Origin: Acidimicrobiales bacterium
GTDB taxonomy: Bacteria > Actinomycetota > Acidimicrobiia > Acidimicrobiales > SZUA-35
NCBI GenBank assembly: GCA_041394265.1
Contig: JAWKIO010000005.1
Span: 1,860,001-1,924,000 of the forward strand
Length of the DNA stretch: 64,000 nucleotides
Direction of reading: 5' to 3'
In this document: one piece after another, positions 7,616 through 15,740 of the stretch
Position numbering within the stretch: position 1 is the first letter of the stretch
How the letters are laid out: the number at the start of each line of letters is the position of its first letter
Position numbers and translations under genes: made by a program
The notes under the pieces: model-generated
Seen by the model: only the letters and a program-made list of their open reading frames with translations
The model's database searches: none
What the model was told of the DNA's origin: nothing

Positions 7616-9588
7616 GCCGCGACCTCGGGAACAAGTCGAAGCCCGACCGCACGCTCGAGACGGACGGCGGTCGTGCCGCGACCGTCGTCGTCGGCGAGCA
7701 CCGACGCAAGACCTTCGCCATCGGCTGCGGTGAGCCGATACACAACGCCCGGGCGCAGCGCAGAGAACGTCAAGTCGATCGAGTCCGTTGGTGCCGCTTC
7801 GACGGCCCGGACCGACAGGTCGAGCGAGACACCGTCGCAAGAGCGGGCCACCGTCACCATTGCCTGCGGCCACGGGACCGACCCGAGGATCGGTCCCTCG
7901 GGCGGCACGTAGCCACGCAGGTTCAACGACGCGGTGGTCTCCGGACCCGCCCATCGGGTGATCATGTGGATCGCCATGTTCTGGACCCCGGCGGCCAGTG
8001 GACGCTCGGGCCAACGCTCGCCGGTTCGGCACTGGCGGTCCGACGCACGCAACACCGCTCCGAGCAGCTCGGCGTCGCCCATCATCCGCGACGCGCCGAC
8101 GAGCTTCGACCACGAGTTGAGCGCGGTGTCGCGTACTCGATTTCGTTCGGGTTCTGGCGGCAACTCCATCGCCAGTTCACCGTCGACCATCGAGGCACGG
8201 AGCGCGGCCAGCTTACGATCGAGACCTCTCGTTGCAAGCGCACGCCCGCGCTGAGCGAGGTCGGGTGCGACGTCGGCGAAGCCGTTGCTCCCCGTGACGA
8301 GATACTCCCCGCCCGGCGTCTCGCCGGTGTCCCACGACAGGCCGGTGCGCGTGCAACGGATGTTGGCGAAGTTTCCGTCGGGCAGGAGGTACTCGTCCTC
8401 GAGCGTCTGTCGCCAACGATCCCGGTACTGCGACCAGAGCGGGCGTCCGTGCAGCACTTCGTAGCCAAGCAGTGCTTGGGCACCGATGGTGTTGCACGCG
8501 GCGAAGGCCCAACCCGGCTCGCACGGGAAGAACCCCGACTCGCTCTCGTCGAAGTTGCGCCGTACTTCGTCCATCCACGAGTGGTGGTCGTAGGCGAACG
8601 TTCGGCCGTCGGACCAGACGAAGGTGAGCGCACCGGGTTGGTCGAAGTACGTGGAGCCCGTCGCTGCCTCGTACATGTTGATCTGGTCGCCGGTGAACCC
8701 GGAGAACATGATGTTGTCGCGGACGATCGGATCGGGGTTGGCGTCGAAGTTCCCGATCCGGTTCAGCGTGCGCCAGTAGCTCCAGACTCGCAGGTCGGTC
8801 TGCTTGATCACGAGGTTGCGGAGGACGAGCTCGATCTCGGTCGGCGCATTCGGTAGCGAGTTCGCTGCGTACTGAGCGAGTCCCCACCCCAGGTAGTTGA
8901 GTTGGTAGCGGACACAGGTGCCGCCGTGGAACTGCTCGCCCCATTCGAACCCGTCGAACGAGTCGATCGGCTGGAGTGCGAGTTCGTAGCACCAGCGGAG
9001 CAGTTCGGCGTCGGTCTCGTCGGGTTCGCGCCAGGCGCTGACCGGATCAGGGACCGACACCGCCCCCAGGTACTCGTTGAGCTCGGGCACTCGGGCCCGC
9101 TTGGTGCGGAATCGGTGCTCGAAGCTCCACACGGTCGCAGCGATCGTGACCAGGGCGGCCGCCACGACCACGGGGATCGCCCAGTCCCACGACGCTCCGT
9201 CGTCGGTCCACAGTCGAGGTCCGTCGGCGAGAAGGGTTGCCGCAACTGCAGACACCGCCCAGACCGTCGGCAGCGCCCAGACCGCACTGATGGCCCACCA
9301 CAACACGATGGAGACGACCACGCCGACCAGGCTCGCGGCGAGGAGCAACGGCGCAGCGTCGTAGAGGAAGCCGCCACCAGGGAACATCAGTCCGAGGCCG
9401 GCCGCTGTCGCCCGTTCCCCGCCGACGGCGAACACGAGGATCGCACCGATCGCCTCGGCGGCGCCCACCACCAGGGCCGTTCGAGTCAGCAACCGGCGGG
9501 TCACCGGACCCATCCGGAGCGGGCGCTCCGGCAGCAGAGGGATGGCGCCCGGACCGGGTGACAGGGTGGGCTCGACGGTGAGGGTCAC
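7612..9588 (-). CDS. Linalool dehydratase/isomerase-like membrane protein, copy 2
   Basis: 658 residues from a GTG that overlaps the stop of the preceding membrane-protein gene (GTGA). It aligns with copy 1 almost gap-free through the membrane part (both reach the FPGxG motif at residue 70) and the soluble domain: WSYWRTLNRIGNFDANPDPI, MYEAATGS, DGRTFAYDHHS, and the cysteine pair C355/C364. The C-terminal ~150 residues resemble a beta-rich accessory domain ending RLVPEVA, also shared. Two diverged copies in one operon suggest a heteromer or two substrates. Function as for copy 1, inferred. Confidence 0.7.
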   Translation of the reverse strand: MTLTVEPTLSPGPGAIPLLPERPLRMGPVTRRLLTRTALVVGAAEAIGAILVFAVGGERATAAGLGLMFPGGGFLYDAAPLLLAASLVGVVVSIVLWWAISAVWALPTVWAVSAVAATLLADGPRLWTDDGASWDWAIPVVVAAALVTIAATVWSFEHRFRTKRARVPELNEYLGAVSVPDPVSAWREPDETDAELLRWCYELALQPIDSFDGFEWGEQFHGGTCVRYQLNYLGWGLAQYAANSLPNAPTEIELVLRNLVIKQTDLRVWSYWRTLNRIGNFDANPDPIVRDNIMFSGFTGDQINMYEAATGSTYFDQPGALTFVWSDGRTFAYDHHSWMDEVRRNFDESESGFFPCEPGWAFAACNTIGAQALLGYEVLHGRPLWSQYRDRWRQTLEDEYLLPDGNFANIRCTRTGLSWDTGETPGGEYLVTGSNGFADVAPDLAQRGRALATRGLDRKLAALRASMVDGELAMELPPEPERNRVRDTALNSWSKLVGASRMMGDAELLGAVLRASDRQCRTGERWPERPLAAGVQNMAIHMITRWAGPETTASLNLRGYVPPEGPILGSVPWPQAMVTVARSCDGVSLDLSVRAVEAAPTDSIDLTFSALRPGVVYRLTAADGEGLASVLADDDGRGTTAVRLERAVGLRLVPEVAA

Positions 9589-10838
9589 GATGCGACCTCC
9601 TGGTTGGCGACGGGGGCGGAAGCACGAAGGCGAGTGGCAAGGGTGTCGAGAGCGACCGCAAGCGGGTCGTGGGCCACGGTCGGACGGGCGAGGATGCGTG
9701 CCGCTTCGGGATCGTCGACGAGCGCGGTCCAGATCCGGGCGGCGGCAACCGTCCGCTCGTCGCCGGCGAAGACGGTGCCCCGAGCGGCTGCGCCGAAGGC
9801 CCGACGTCGAAGGGCGGACCAGTCATCGTCACCGATCCAGCCGGCCGCCCGGGCGAGGGCGGTGGCGGCGGTGTGCTCCCAGTCGTCGGCTCGGCCGGCG
9901 GCGACGGCAAGCGGTGTCCAGATCCACGCCGGGCGGTGACCGCGGCGCAGGCCGAGATGCGAGTGCAGGAGTTCGCCGACGCGACGGGCCGGCTCGGGGT
10001 CGATCGGGTCGAGCGCGATGGCGGCAACGACGGCGTCGAACAGCCGGACCCAGGTCGGCTCACTGGCCGGGACGCCAGCCCAGGCGCGGACGGCATCGGC
10101 CCGCAACTGCGCCACCTGATCGGTGGTGAGCGCCCCGACACCCAGCCGAGCCGTTCGAGCTGCGGCGTGGTCGACGCGGAACGGATCGCCGCCACGGCGA
10201 CCACGGGCGAGGAGACCGATTCGTCGGGCCCGGCGCTCGACGTCGGCGGCACCGACCGCAGCCGGCAACCGTGGATCGACTTCAGCCGGCGCGGCGCCTG
10301 CCAGTGGAAGCGTCAGTACCGAAACGGCGCGGCACCGGTCGAGCGGTGGGAGTGCCATCAGGTCGTCGAGTCCGTCGAGTCGGCGCGTCGAGCGACGCGC
10401 CGCCAACCGACCGACGATCGGGACCCGGCGCAGCGCAGACCGGAGCCAGGCGAGAGCGCCGACGACGAGGATGACCAGTGGGAACTCGTGGGCGGACTGT
10501 TCGATCGCCGGAAACGCAACGGCGTGGACCGTGGGCGGCATCAGACCCGACACCACGATGGCCAACCCCACGACCGCAAGAAGGATCGAGTCGAGTCCCC
10601 AGCGGAGCCAGGCGATCGTGGCGGCAACGGCCGCCAGCGTGAGGGCGACACCGACAACGAGGTGCTCGTCGTAGAGTCCGGCACCGGGGATCAGCAGACT
10701 CCTCGCCATGTGCTGACCTCGATGGCCGGCGAGCACGACGAGCACGGCGGGGAGTCCGACCGACAGCACGAGCGCGACGACACGGCGGCGCCGCAGGACG
10801 CCCGGCCATCGGTCATGCGCGGGTCCGCCGGCGGTCAT
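9585..10838 (-). CDS. Membrane protein sharing the N-terminal domain of the Ldi-like enzymes
   Basis: 417 residues; start ATG overlaps the upstream kinase stop (ATGA) and its own stop overlaps the next start. The N-terminal ~145 residues hold about four hydrophobic segments with RSLLIPGAGLYDEHLVVG, closely resembling SLVFPGAGLLYDAAP in the two neighbouring Ldi-like proteins. The remaining ~270 residues are Arg/Ala-rich, soluble and helical, without the Ldi active-site motifs. It may be an accessory or inactive member of the same membrane complex. No known family otherwise recognised. Confidence 0.65.
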   Translation of the reverse strand: MTAGGPAHDRWPGVLRRRRVVALVLSVGLPAVLVVLAGHRGQHMARSLLIPGAGLYDEHLVVGVALTLAAVAATIAWLRWGLDSILLAVVGLAIVVSGLMPPTVHAVAFPAIEQSAHEFPLVILVVGALAWLRSALRRVPIVGRLAARRSTRRLDGLDDLMALPPLDRCRAVSVLTLPLAGAAPAEVDPRLPAAVGAADVERRARRIGLLARGRRGGDPFRVDHAAARTARLGVGALTTDQVAQLRADAVRAWAGVPASEPTWVRLFDAVVAAIALDPIDPEPARRVGELLHSHLGLRRGHRPAWIWTPLAVAAGRADDWEHTAATALARAAGWIGDDDWSALRRRAFGAAARGTVFAGDERTVAAARIWTALVDDPEAARILARPTVAHDPLAVALDTLATRLRASAPVANQEVAS

Positions 10839-11914
10839 TCCAACAGCGCTAGCGCGTCGAGGTCGAGGGCGTGGCGGCCGTGTCGCTGCGCCATCGCCGT
10901 GAGCATGTCGTCACCCCGCTCGGTCTTCTCGGCCAAGACCGTGGCGATCACCGTCATGGCGACACCCCACAAGCTCGAGAACCGGTAGTCGCGCCAACAC
11001 GTGTCGGCGTCGTAGTCGATCCCGGTCGCAACCAGACGGCGACGATAGGACTCGACGAGCTCGCGTTCCGCCGACGCTCGGACGTCAGGGTCGAAGCAGC
11101 CACCGAGCAGGTATGCGATATCACTCGTGGCCAGGCCGACGTTCACGGTCTGCCAGTCCACCACGACGATCGGGGGCGCGCCGGGGTCTCGAGCAAACAG
11201 GAAGTTGTCGGGGCGGTAGTCCATGTGAACGAGCGTGGTCGGTGATCCGGTACCGAGTGCCCACTGCCCGACGGAGCCGGCGAATCGTTGGACGAGCTCC
11301 ACCACATCGGCATCGAGACGGTGGCCGAGCCGATCGAGGAAGCCGCCCATGGTTGCGCCGTACATCATGTTGACGGCGGCGACCTTCTCCTCGTCCGACA
11401 GGTCGACCCCGAGTTTTGCCGCGAGGGTCGGATTGGCCCAGTGTGGCGCATGGAGGCCGACGGCCTCCTCGGCGGCCAGCGCCGCCTCATCAACGCTGAG
11501 GCCGGCGATCTGGTCGCCCTGCACCGAGCCCGACACGTCTTCCATCAGCAGGACGAAGTCCGGGGCCTCCGGGTCGAAGTGCGCCGCATAGATCGCAGGC
11601 GTTCGGATCGAAACGGTGTCGACGAGGTCGTGGTAAAAGAACCACTCCTTGATGTAGGTGCCGTTGGCGAAAGCTGCGGCTCGAGCGGCGGGATCCGCGG
11701 ACGGGAACTTTGCGACGACCGACGCCGGGCGGTCGGTCGGGTCGTCCCAGGTCAGGGCGAACCGAGCGTTGCGGCCCGTCTGACCGGTACCGATCTCGCC
11801 TCGGAACTGCACGCCCGTGACCGTCGCGCCGCCGGCAACGCCGGCGGCACCAAGTGTCGCCGTCAGCCAATGCTCGTCGATCGATTCCGGCGTGCCTCGC
11901 ACGTCGAGCGTCAT
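10835..11914 (-). CDS. Phosphotransferase/ecdysteroid-kinase-like (APH-fold) small-molecule kinase
   Basis: 359 residues from ATG 11914, preceded by GGGGG (two bases away from the coding start side) in the divergent promoter region. The catalytic loop HMDYRPDNFLF (HxDxxxxN) and the metal-binding VVDWQ are those of the aminoglycoside-phosphotransferase fold; the extended middle (FVLLMEDVSG, AEEAVGLHAPHW) is like the CHK/ecdysteroid-kinase group that phosphorylates hydroxylated terpenoids and steroids. As the first gene of the six-gene operon it may phosphorylate the alcohol handled by the Ldi-like enzymes. The substrate is inferred only. Confidence 0.75.
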   Translation of the reverse strand: MTLDVRGTPESIDEHWLTATLGAAGVAGGATVTGVQFRGEIGTGQTGRNARFALTWDDPTDRPASVVAKFPSADPAARAAAFANGTYIKEWFFYHDLVDTVSIRTPAIYAAHFDPEAPDFVLLMEDVSGSVQGDQIAGLSVDEAALAAEEAVGLHAPHWANPTLAAKLGVDLSDEEKVAAVNMMYGATMGGFLDRLGHRLDADVVELVQRFAGSVGQWALGTGSPTTLVHMDYRPDNFLFARDPGAPPIVVVDWQTVNVGLATSDIAYLLGGCFDPDVRASAERELVESYRRRLVATGIDYDADTCWRDYRFSSLWGVAMTVIATVLAEKTERGDDMLTAMAQRHGRHALDLDALALLE

Positions 11915-11948
11915 TGGTCCCCCTGGTGATGTTCGGCGTCGTTCCGTA

Positions 11949-11962
11949 CGACTGTACAGTCG
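11949..11962. promoter_or_regulatory. 14-bp perfect palindrome between divergent genes (candidate operator)
   Basis: CGACTGTACAGTCG reads identically on both strands. It lies 35 bases upstream of the kinase start and 67 bases upstream of the luciferase-like gene, in the 114-base region from which both units diverge. Position and symmetry fit a repressor site for one or both; the regulator is not identified. Confidence 0.4.
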
Positions 11963-12028
11963 CCCGCCACATCGACACCAAACCATCTCGCCGATAGGTT
12001 CCGGCCCACCAGCGACGGGAGGACGCAG

Positions 12029-13063
12029 ATGGGTCAACTGATCGACGGGATCGACGCCGGTGTCATGTTCAGCTTTCGGAATCCAGCCGGTTGGCGTCGG
12101 CCGTTCGTCGACGTCTACCGCGATGAGCTCCAACTGGCCGTCGAGGCCGAAGCGTTGGGCTTCGACACGATCTGGTTGACCGAACACCACTTCGCCGATG
12201 ACGGATACTCGCCGTCGATCCTCACGATCGCGGCAGCGATCGCCGCCCGCACCGAGCGGGTTCGCATCGGCTTCAACCTGCTCCTACTCCCACTGCATCA
12301 CGCCGTCCGCCTGGCCGAAGACCTGGCGACGCTCGACGTGTTGTCGAACGGGCGCATCGACGTGGGCGTCGGGCAGGGCTACGCCGTGCACGAGTTCGCC
12401 GGCTTCGGCATCGACCGAGCGGAACGGCTCGGTCGCTTCATCGAGGGTCTCGATGTGCTGAGCGGGTTGTGGGAGAACGAGGTGTTCTCCTACGACGGCA
12501 GGCACTACCACATCGACCGGGCCCGTCTCAGCCCTCGCCCGGTCCAGCAGCCTTCGCCACCGCTGTGGATCGGGGCCACGAGTTCCAAGGCGGTCGCCCG
12601 AGCCGGGCGCCGTGGGGCGCATCTGCTCGGGCTGGCCAACCGGCAGCTCCAGGCGACCTACGACGAGGCTCGCGCCGTCGCCGGGTTCGACGACGAGGCC
12701 AACGTGCTCCAGCTGCACTGGACGCATGTTGCCGCCGACAACGACACCGCATGGGCCGACGCCACCCTGCCGTTCCATCACCTCCTCGACGTCTATGCAG
12801 CGTGGGGCAACACCGCAGCCGAGGCCGACGGCAGCACCTTCCGCCAGGTCGTACCCGCTCCGGACCAGTTGCGAGACCCGGATCAGCGACTGATCTTCGA
12901 TCCGGTCTTCGGGTCACCCGACGAGGTCGCCAAGGTGTTGACGGCGTCGATGCAGCGAGTGCGCACCACGCATCTGGCGCTCGGCGTTCTCCCGGGGATG
13001 GCGCCTCACCTCGTTCGCGACTCCCTCTCGCGCTTCGCGACCGAGGTTGCACCGCACCTGTGA
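12029..13063 (+). CDS. Luciferase-like (LLM class) flavin-dependent oxidoreductase
   Basis: 344 residues from ATG 12029 with GGGAGGA 6 bases upstream. The TIM-barrel flavin monooxygenase pattern is clear: DTIWLTEHHFADDGYSPS, RIGFNLLLLPLHHAVRLAED, LDVLSNGRIDVGVGQGY and the C-terminal GSPDEVAKVL. Members use reduced FMN or F420 to oxidise varied substrates. It is transcribed away from the kinase/Ldi operon and towards the Rieske genes, 65 bases ahead of them, so it may take part in the same catabolic or modification pathway. Cofactor choice cannot be decided here. Confidence 0.87.
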   Translation: MGQLIDGIDAGVMFSFRNPAGWRRPFVDVYRDELQLAVEAEALGFDTIWLTEHHFADDGYSPSILTIAAAIAARTERVRIGFNLLLLPLHHAVRLAEDLATLDVLSNGRIDVGVGQGYAVHEFAGFGIDRAERLGRFIEGLDVLSGLWENEVFSYDGRHYHIDRARLSPRPVQQPSPPLWIGATSSKAVARAGRRGAHLLGLANRQLQATYDEARAVAGFDDEANVLQLHWTHVAADNDTAWADATLPFHHLLDVYAAWGNTAAEADGSTFRQVVPAPDQLRDPDQRLIFDPVFGSPDEVAKVLTASMQRVRTTHLALGVLPGMAPHLVRDSLSRFATEVAPHL

Positions 13064-13084
13064 GTGACGCCTTTCACCGACTTC

Positions 13085-13101
13085 GAATCTGAGTTAGATT
13101 C
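13085..13101. promoter_or_regulatory. Inverted repeat upstream of Rieske oxygenase (candidate operator)
   Basis: GAATCT-N5-AGATTC, perfect arms, between the luciferase-like gene and the Rieske alpha gene, ending 30 bases before the start codon. There is no T-run after it, so an operator is more likely than a terminator. Confidence 0.35.
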
Positions 13102-13131
13102 CTGCCGGGGACAGGACGGGAGGACCGAGTG

Positions 13132-14382
13132 GTGAGCACCGACTACGACGCACTGATCGAGCCGACCCGCATTCACGGCTCGCTCTACACCGACCCAACG
13201 ATCTTCGCCGAGGAGCTCGAGAAGATCTGGTACCGCACCTGGGTCTACGTCGGCCACCAGAGCGAGGTGCCGAACGCCGGCGACTTCGTGCGCAAACACG
13301 TCGGCCCACAAGACGTGGTCATGACCCGCTCGGCCGATGGACAGATCCACCTCCTCGTCAACCGCTGCTCGCATCGTGGCAACCAGGTCTGCGTGAAGAA
13401 CGACGGCAACGCCTCGAGCTTCCGTTGTCCGTACCACGGTTGGAACTTCGGCAACGACGGGCGCCTCCTGGGCTACCCACACCCCGACGGCTACGGCGGC
13501 CGTGATGCGCTCGACCCCGTCGAGCTGGGCCTGGCCCGCGTGCCTCGGGTCGACCAGCACGAAGGATTCGTCTTCGCCAGCATGGCAGCCGAGGGGCCCA
13601 CCCTGCTGGAACATTTGGGTGGTGCCGCCGGCGAACTGACACGGCTCGCTCGCCTCTCGCCCGAGGGCGAGGTCGAGATCTCCACCGGCTGGCTGAGGCA
13701 CCGGGCCCGAACCAACTGGAAGTTCGTCGTCGAGAACGAGACCGACGGCTACCACCCCCAGTTCGTCCACGGCGCCATCTTCGGCATCTCCGGCAGCCCG
13801 ATCGGCGAGCTCTACGGCGAGCAGTCACCAGCAGTCACGAGGGCGTTCGCCAACGGCCATAGCGAGAACGACCTGCGCCCCGCCTTTCGTGAGCAGGGCC
13901 AGCCCATGGCCTGGTTCGGCACCACCGCCGGCCGAGTCCCCGACTACGTGGCCGCCATGCGAACCACCTACGGCGACGAGGCCGATCGCATCATGATCGA
14001 CGGCGCACCACACGTGATGGTGTTCCCCAACCTCTTCATCGCCGAGATCAGCCTGTTCGTCATCCAGCCACTGTCGGTCGACCAGACCGTGCAGCACGTC
14101 ACGTCGCTCCAGTTCAAGGGGGCACCCGACCTGAACCGTCGAATGCTGCAGCAATGCATCGGTTCGGTCGGGCCGGCGGGGCTGTTGCTCGCGGACGACG
14201 CCGAGATGTACGAGCGCAACCAAGCGGGTGTCGAGCAGCTCCAGCCCGAGTGGATCGACACCCGCCGGGGCCTCGACCGCGAGCGTGTCGACGTCGACGG
14301 CCACCCGATCGGCACGGCCAACGACGAGACGGCGATCCGCGGCTTCTGGTCGAACTATCACTCCATGATGGGCCGGTCGTGA
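13132..14382 (+). CDS. Aromatic-ring-hydroxylating (Rieske) dioxygenase, alpha subunit
   Basis: 416 residues from the second of two adjacent GTG codons; GGGAGGA lies 7 bases before it (the GTG at 13129 would leave only 4). Rieske cluster: C79-x-H81 and C99-x2-H102 (NRCSHRGN, RCPYHGW). Mononuclear iron site: D205, H208 and H213 in ENETDGYHPQFVH. The length and two-domain layout are those of ring-hydroxylating oxygenase alpha subunits, which need separate ferredoxin/reductase partners not present in this window. The beta-subunit gene overlaps its stop (GTGA). Substrate unknown. Confidence 0.9.
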   Translation: MSTDYDALIEPTRIHGSLYTDPTIFAEELEKIWYRTWVYVGHQSEVPNAGDFVRKHVGPQDVVMTRSADGQIHLLVNRCSHRGNQVCVKNDGNASSFRCPYHGWNFGNDGRLLGYPHPDGYGGRDALDPVELGLARVPRVDQHEGFVFASMAAEGPTLLEHLGGAAGELTRLARLSPEGEVEISTGWLRHRARTNWKFVVENETDGYHPQFVHGAIFGISGSPIGELYGEQSPAVTRAFANGHSENDLRPAFREQGQPMAWFGTTAGRVPDYVAAMRTTYGDEADRIMIDGAPHVMVFPNLFIAEISLFVIQPLSVDQTVQHVTSLQFKGAPDLNRRMLQQCIGSVGPAGLLLADDAEMYERNQAGVEQLQPEWIDTRRGLDRERVDVDGHPIGTANDETAIRGFWSNYHSMMGRS

Positions 14383-14858
14383 CCGACCACGATCAGCTGC
14401 GAGCCGTCGAACGATTCGTGTACCACGAAGCCCGGTTGGCCGATGAGCACCGATACGCCGAATGGGAGGAGCTCTGGACCGACGACGCCGTCTACTGGGT
14501 GCCGGCGGCGCAGATGGACGGACCCGGCGAGCACATGTCGATCATCTCCGACAACCGCCACCGGCTCGGCACACGGGTCAAGCAGCTCGAGTCGGGGCGT
14601 CGCTACGCCCAAGCTCCGCCGTCAAGGCTCCGGCGTGTCATCTCCAACATCGAGCTCCTCGGCACCACCGATCAGGGCGACCTCGAGGTCGGCGCCAACT
14701 TCGTGCTCGTCGAGGCCCGGGAACGGGGTTCGCACACCTTCGCCGGCCGCGTGACCTACCGCCTCCGCCCCACCGCCAGCGGCTACGCCCTGTCGTACAA
14801 GCTGGTCGACCTCGTCGATCGCGAATGGGCGCAACCGTCGATCGCCTTCCTCATCTGA
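14379..14858 (+). CDS. Aromatic-ring-hydroxylating dioxygenase, beta subunit
   Basis: 159 residues from a GTG overlapping the alpha-subunit stop. LRAVERFVYHEARLADEHRYAEWEELWTDDAVYWVP is the standard start of the NTF2/SnoaL-like beta subunit, and the length is normal. It has no catalytic residues of its own; it stabilises the alpha3-beta3 enzyme and can affect substrate range. Pairing with the alpha subunit is supported by the 4-base overlap. Confidence 0.88.
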   Translation: MTDHDQLRAVERFVYHEARLADEHRYAEWEELWTDDAVYWVPAAQMDGPGEHMSIISDNRHRLGTRVKQLESGRRYAQAPPSRLRRVISNIELLGTTDQGDLEVGANFVLVEARERGSHTFAGRVTYRLRPTASGYALSYKLVDLVDREWAQPSIAFLI

Positions 14859-14892
14859 CCACTCGACCGTGCGCCAAGGATCGGACTTCCCC

Positions 14893-15702
14893 ATGACTCG
14901 CTCGCTCATCGCCGACGGCACCATCCTCCTCGACCTCGCCGACAACGGGGTTGCCCATCTCACGCTCAACCGGCCCGAGGCGTCGAACGGGATGGACGTG
15001 CCGTTCCTCCAATCGCTCTACACCGCACTCATGGCCGCACACGGCGAGCCCTCGCTCCGGGTGCTGATCATCACGGGGGCCGGTCCGAACTTCTGCGCCG
15101 GCGGCGACATCAAGACCTTCGCCAGCAAGGGCGAGGCCCTGCCGGACTACCTACGGCAGGCCACCTCGTGGCTCCAGATCTGCACGGGCGCGTTGCTCGG
15201 CCTGCAAGCGCCGGTGATTGCCGCCGTCCACGGATTCGCTGCCGGCGGCGGTGGGTTCGGGTTGGTCTGCTCGGCCGACATCGTGGTGGCCGCCCAATCC
15301 GCCAAGTTCCTCGCCGGCGCCACCCGAGTCGGTATGGCGCCCGACGCCGGGGTGTCGGTCTCGCTCCCTCAGCTGGTCGGTGCCCGCAAGGCACTCGAGA
15401 TCGTGCTGACCAACCCGATGCTGTCGGCGGCCGAAGCCCTCGAGATCGGGCTCATCACCAAGGTCGTCCCCGACGACGCACTTCTCGACGAAACGTTCGC
15501 CTTGGCCGACACGTTGGCCGCCGGCGCACCGAAGGCCCTCGCCGCAGCGAAGCGACTCGTCTGGTCGGGACTCGGCTCACGGGTCGAGGCGCAACTGGCC
15601 GAAGAGGCACGCACCGTCGCCGAACTCTCCGGCACTGCGGATGCCCGCGAAGGCCTGGCTGCGGTGATCGAACATCGCGGCCCGGTCTTCACCGGCGACT
15701 GA
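14893..15702 (+). CDS. Enoyl-CoA hydratase/isomerase (crotonase) family protein
   Basis: 269 residues from ATG 14893; a GTG at 14869 would add eight residues. Crotonase motifs: HLTLNRPEASNGMD, ITGAGPNFCAGGDI for the first oxyanion-hole strand, VIAAVHGFAAGGGGFGLVCSADIVVA for the second, and GLITKVVP. Residues that normally carry the two catalytic Glu are not clearly both acidic (GVSVSLPQLVG region), so isomerase or other crotonase chemistry is possible. It lies between a dioxygenase and an acyl-CoA ligase, consistent with degradation of an aromatic acyl-CoA. Confidence 0.87.
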   Translation: MTRSLIADGTILLDLADNGVAHLTLNRPEASNGMDVPFLQSLYTALMAAHGEPSLRVLIITGAGPNFCAGGDIKTFASKGEALPDYLRQATSWLQICTGALLGLQAPVIAAVHGFAAGGGGFGLVCSADIVVAAQSAKFLAGATRVGMAPDAGVSVSLPQLVGARKALEIVLTNPMLSAAEALEIGLITKVVPDDALLDETFALADTLAAGAPKALAAAKRLVWSGLGSRVEAQLAEEARTVAELSGTADAREGLAAVIEHRGPVFTGD

Positions 15703-15740
15703 CCTCTTTCCTTTCACCGCTCACGAACCAGGACGATGCC

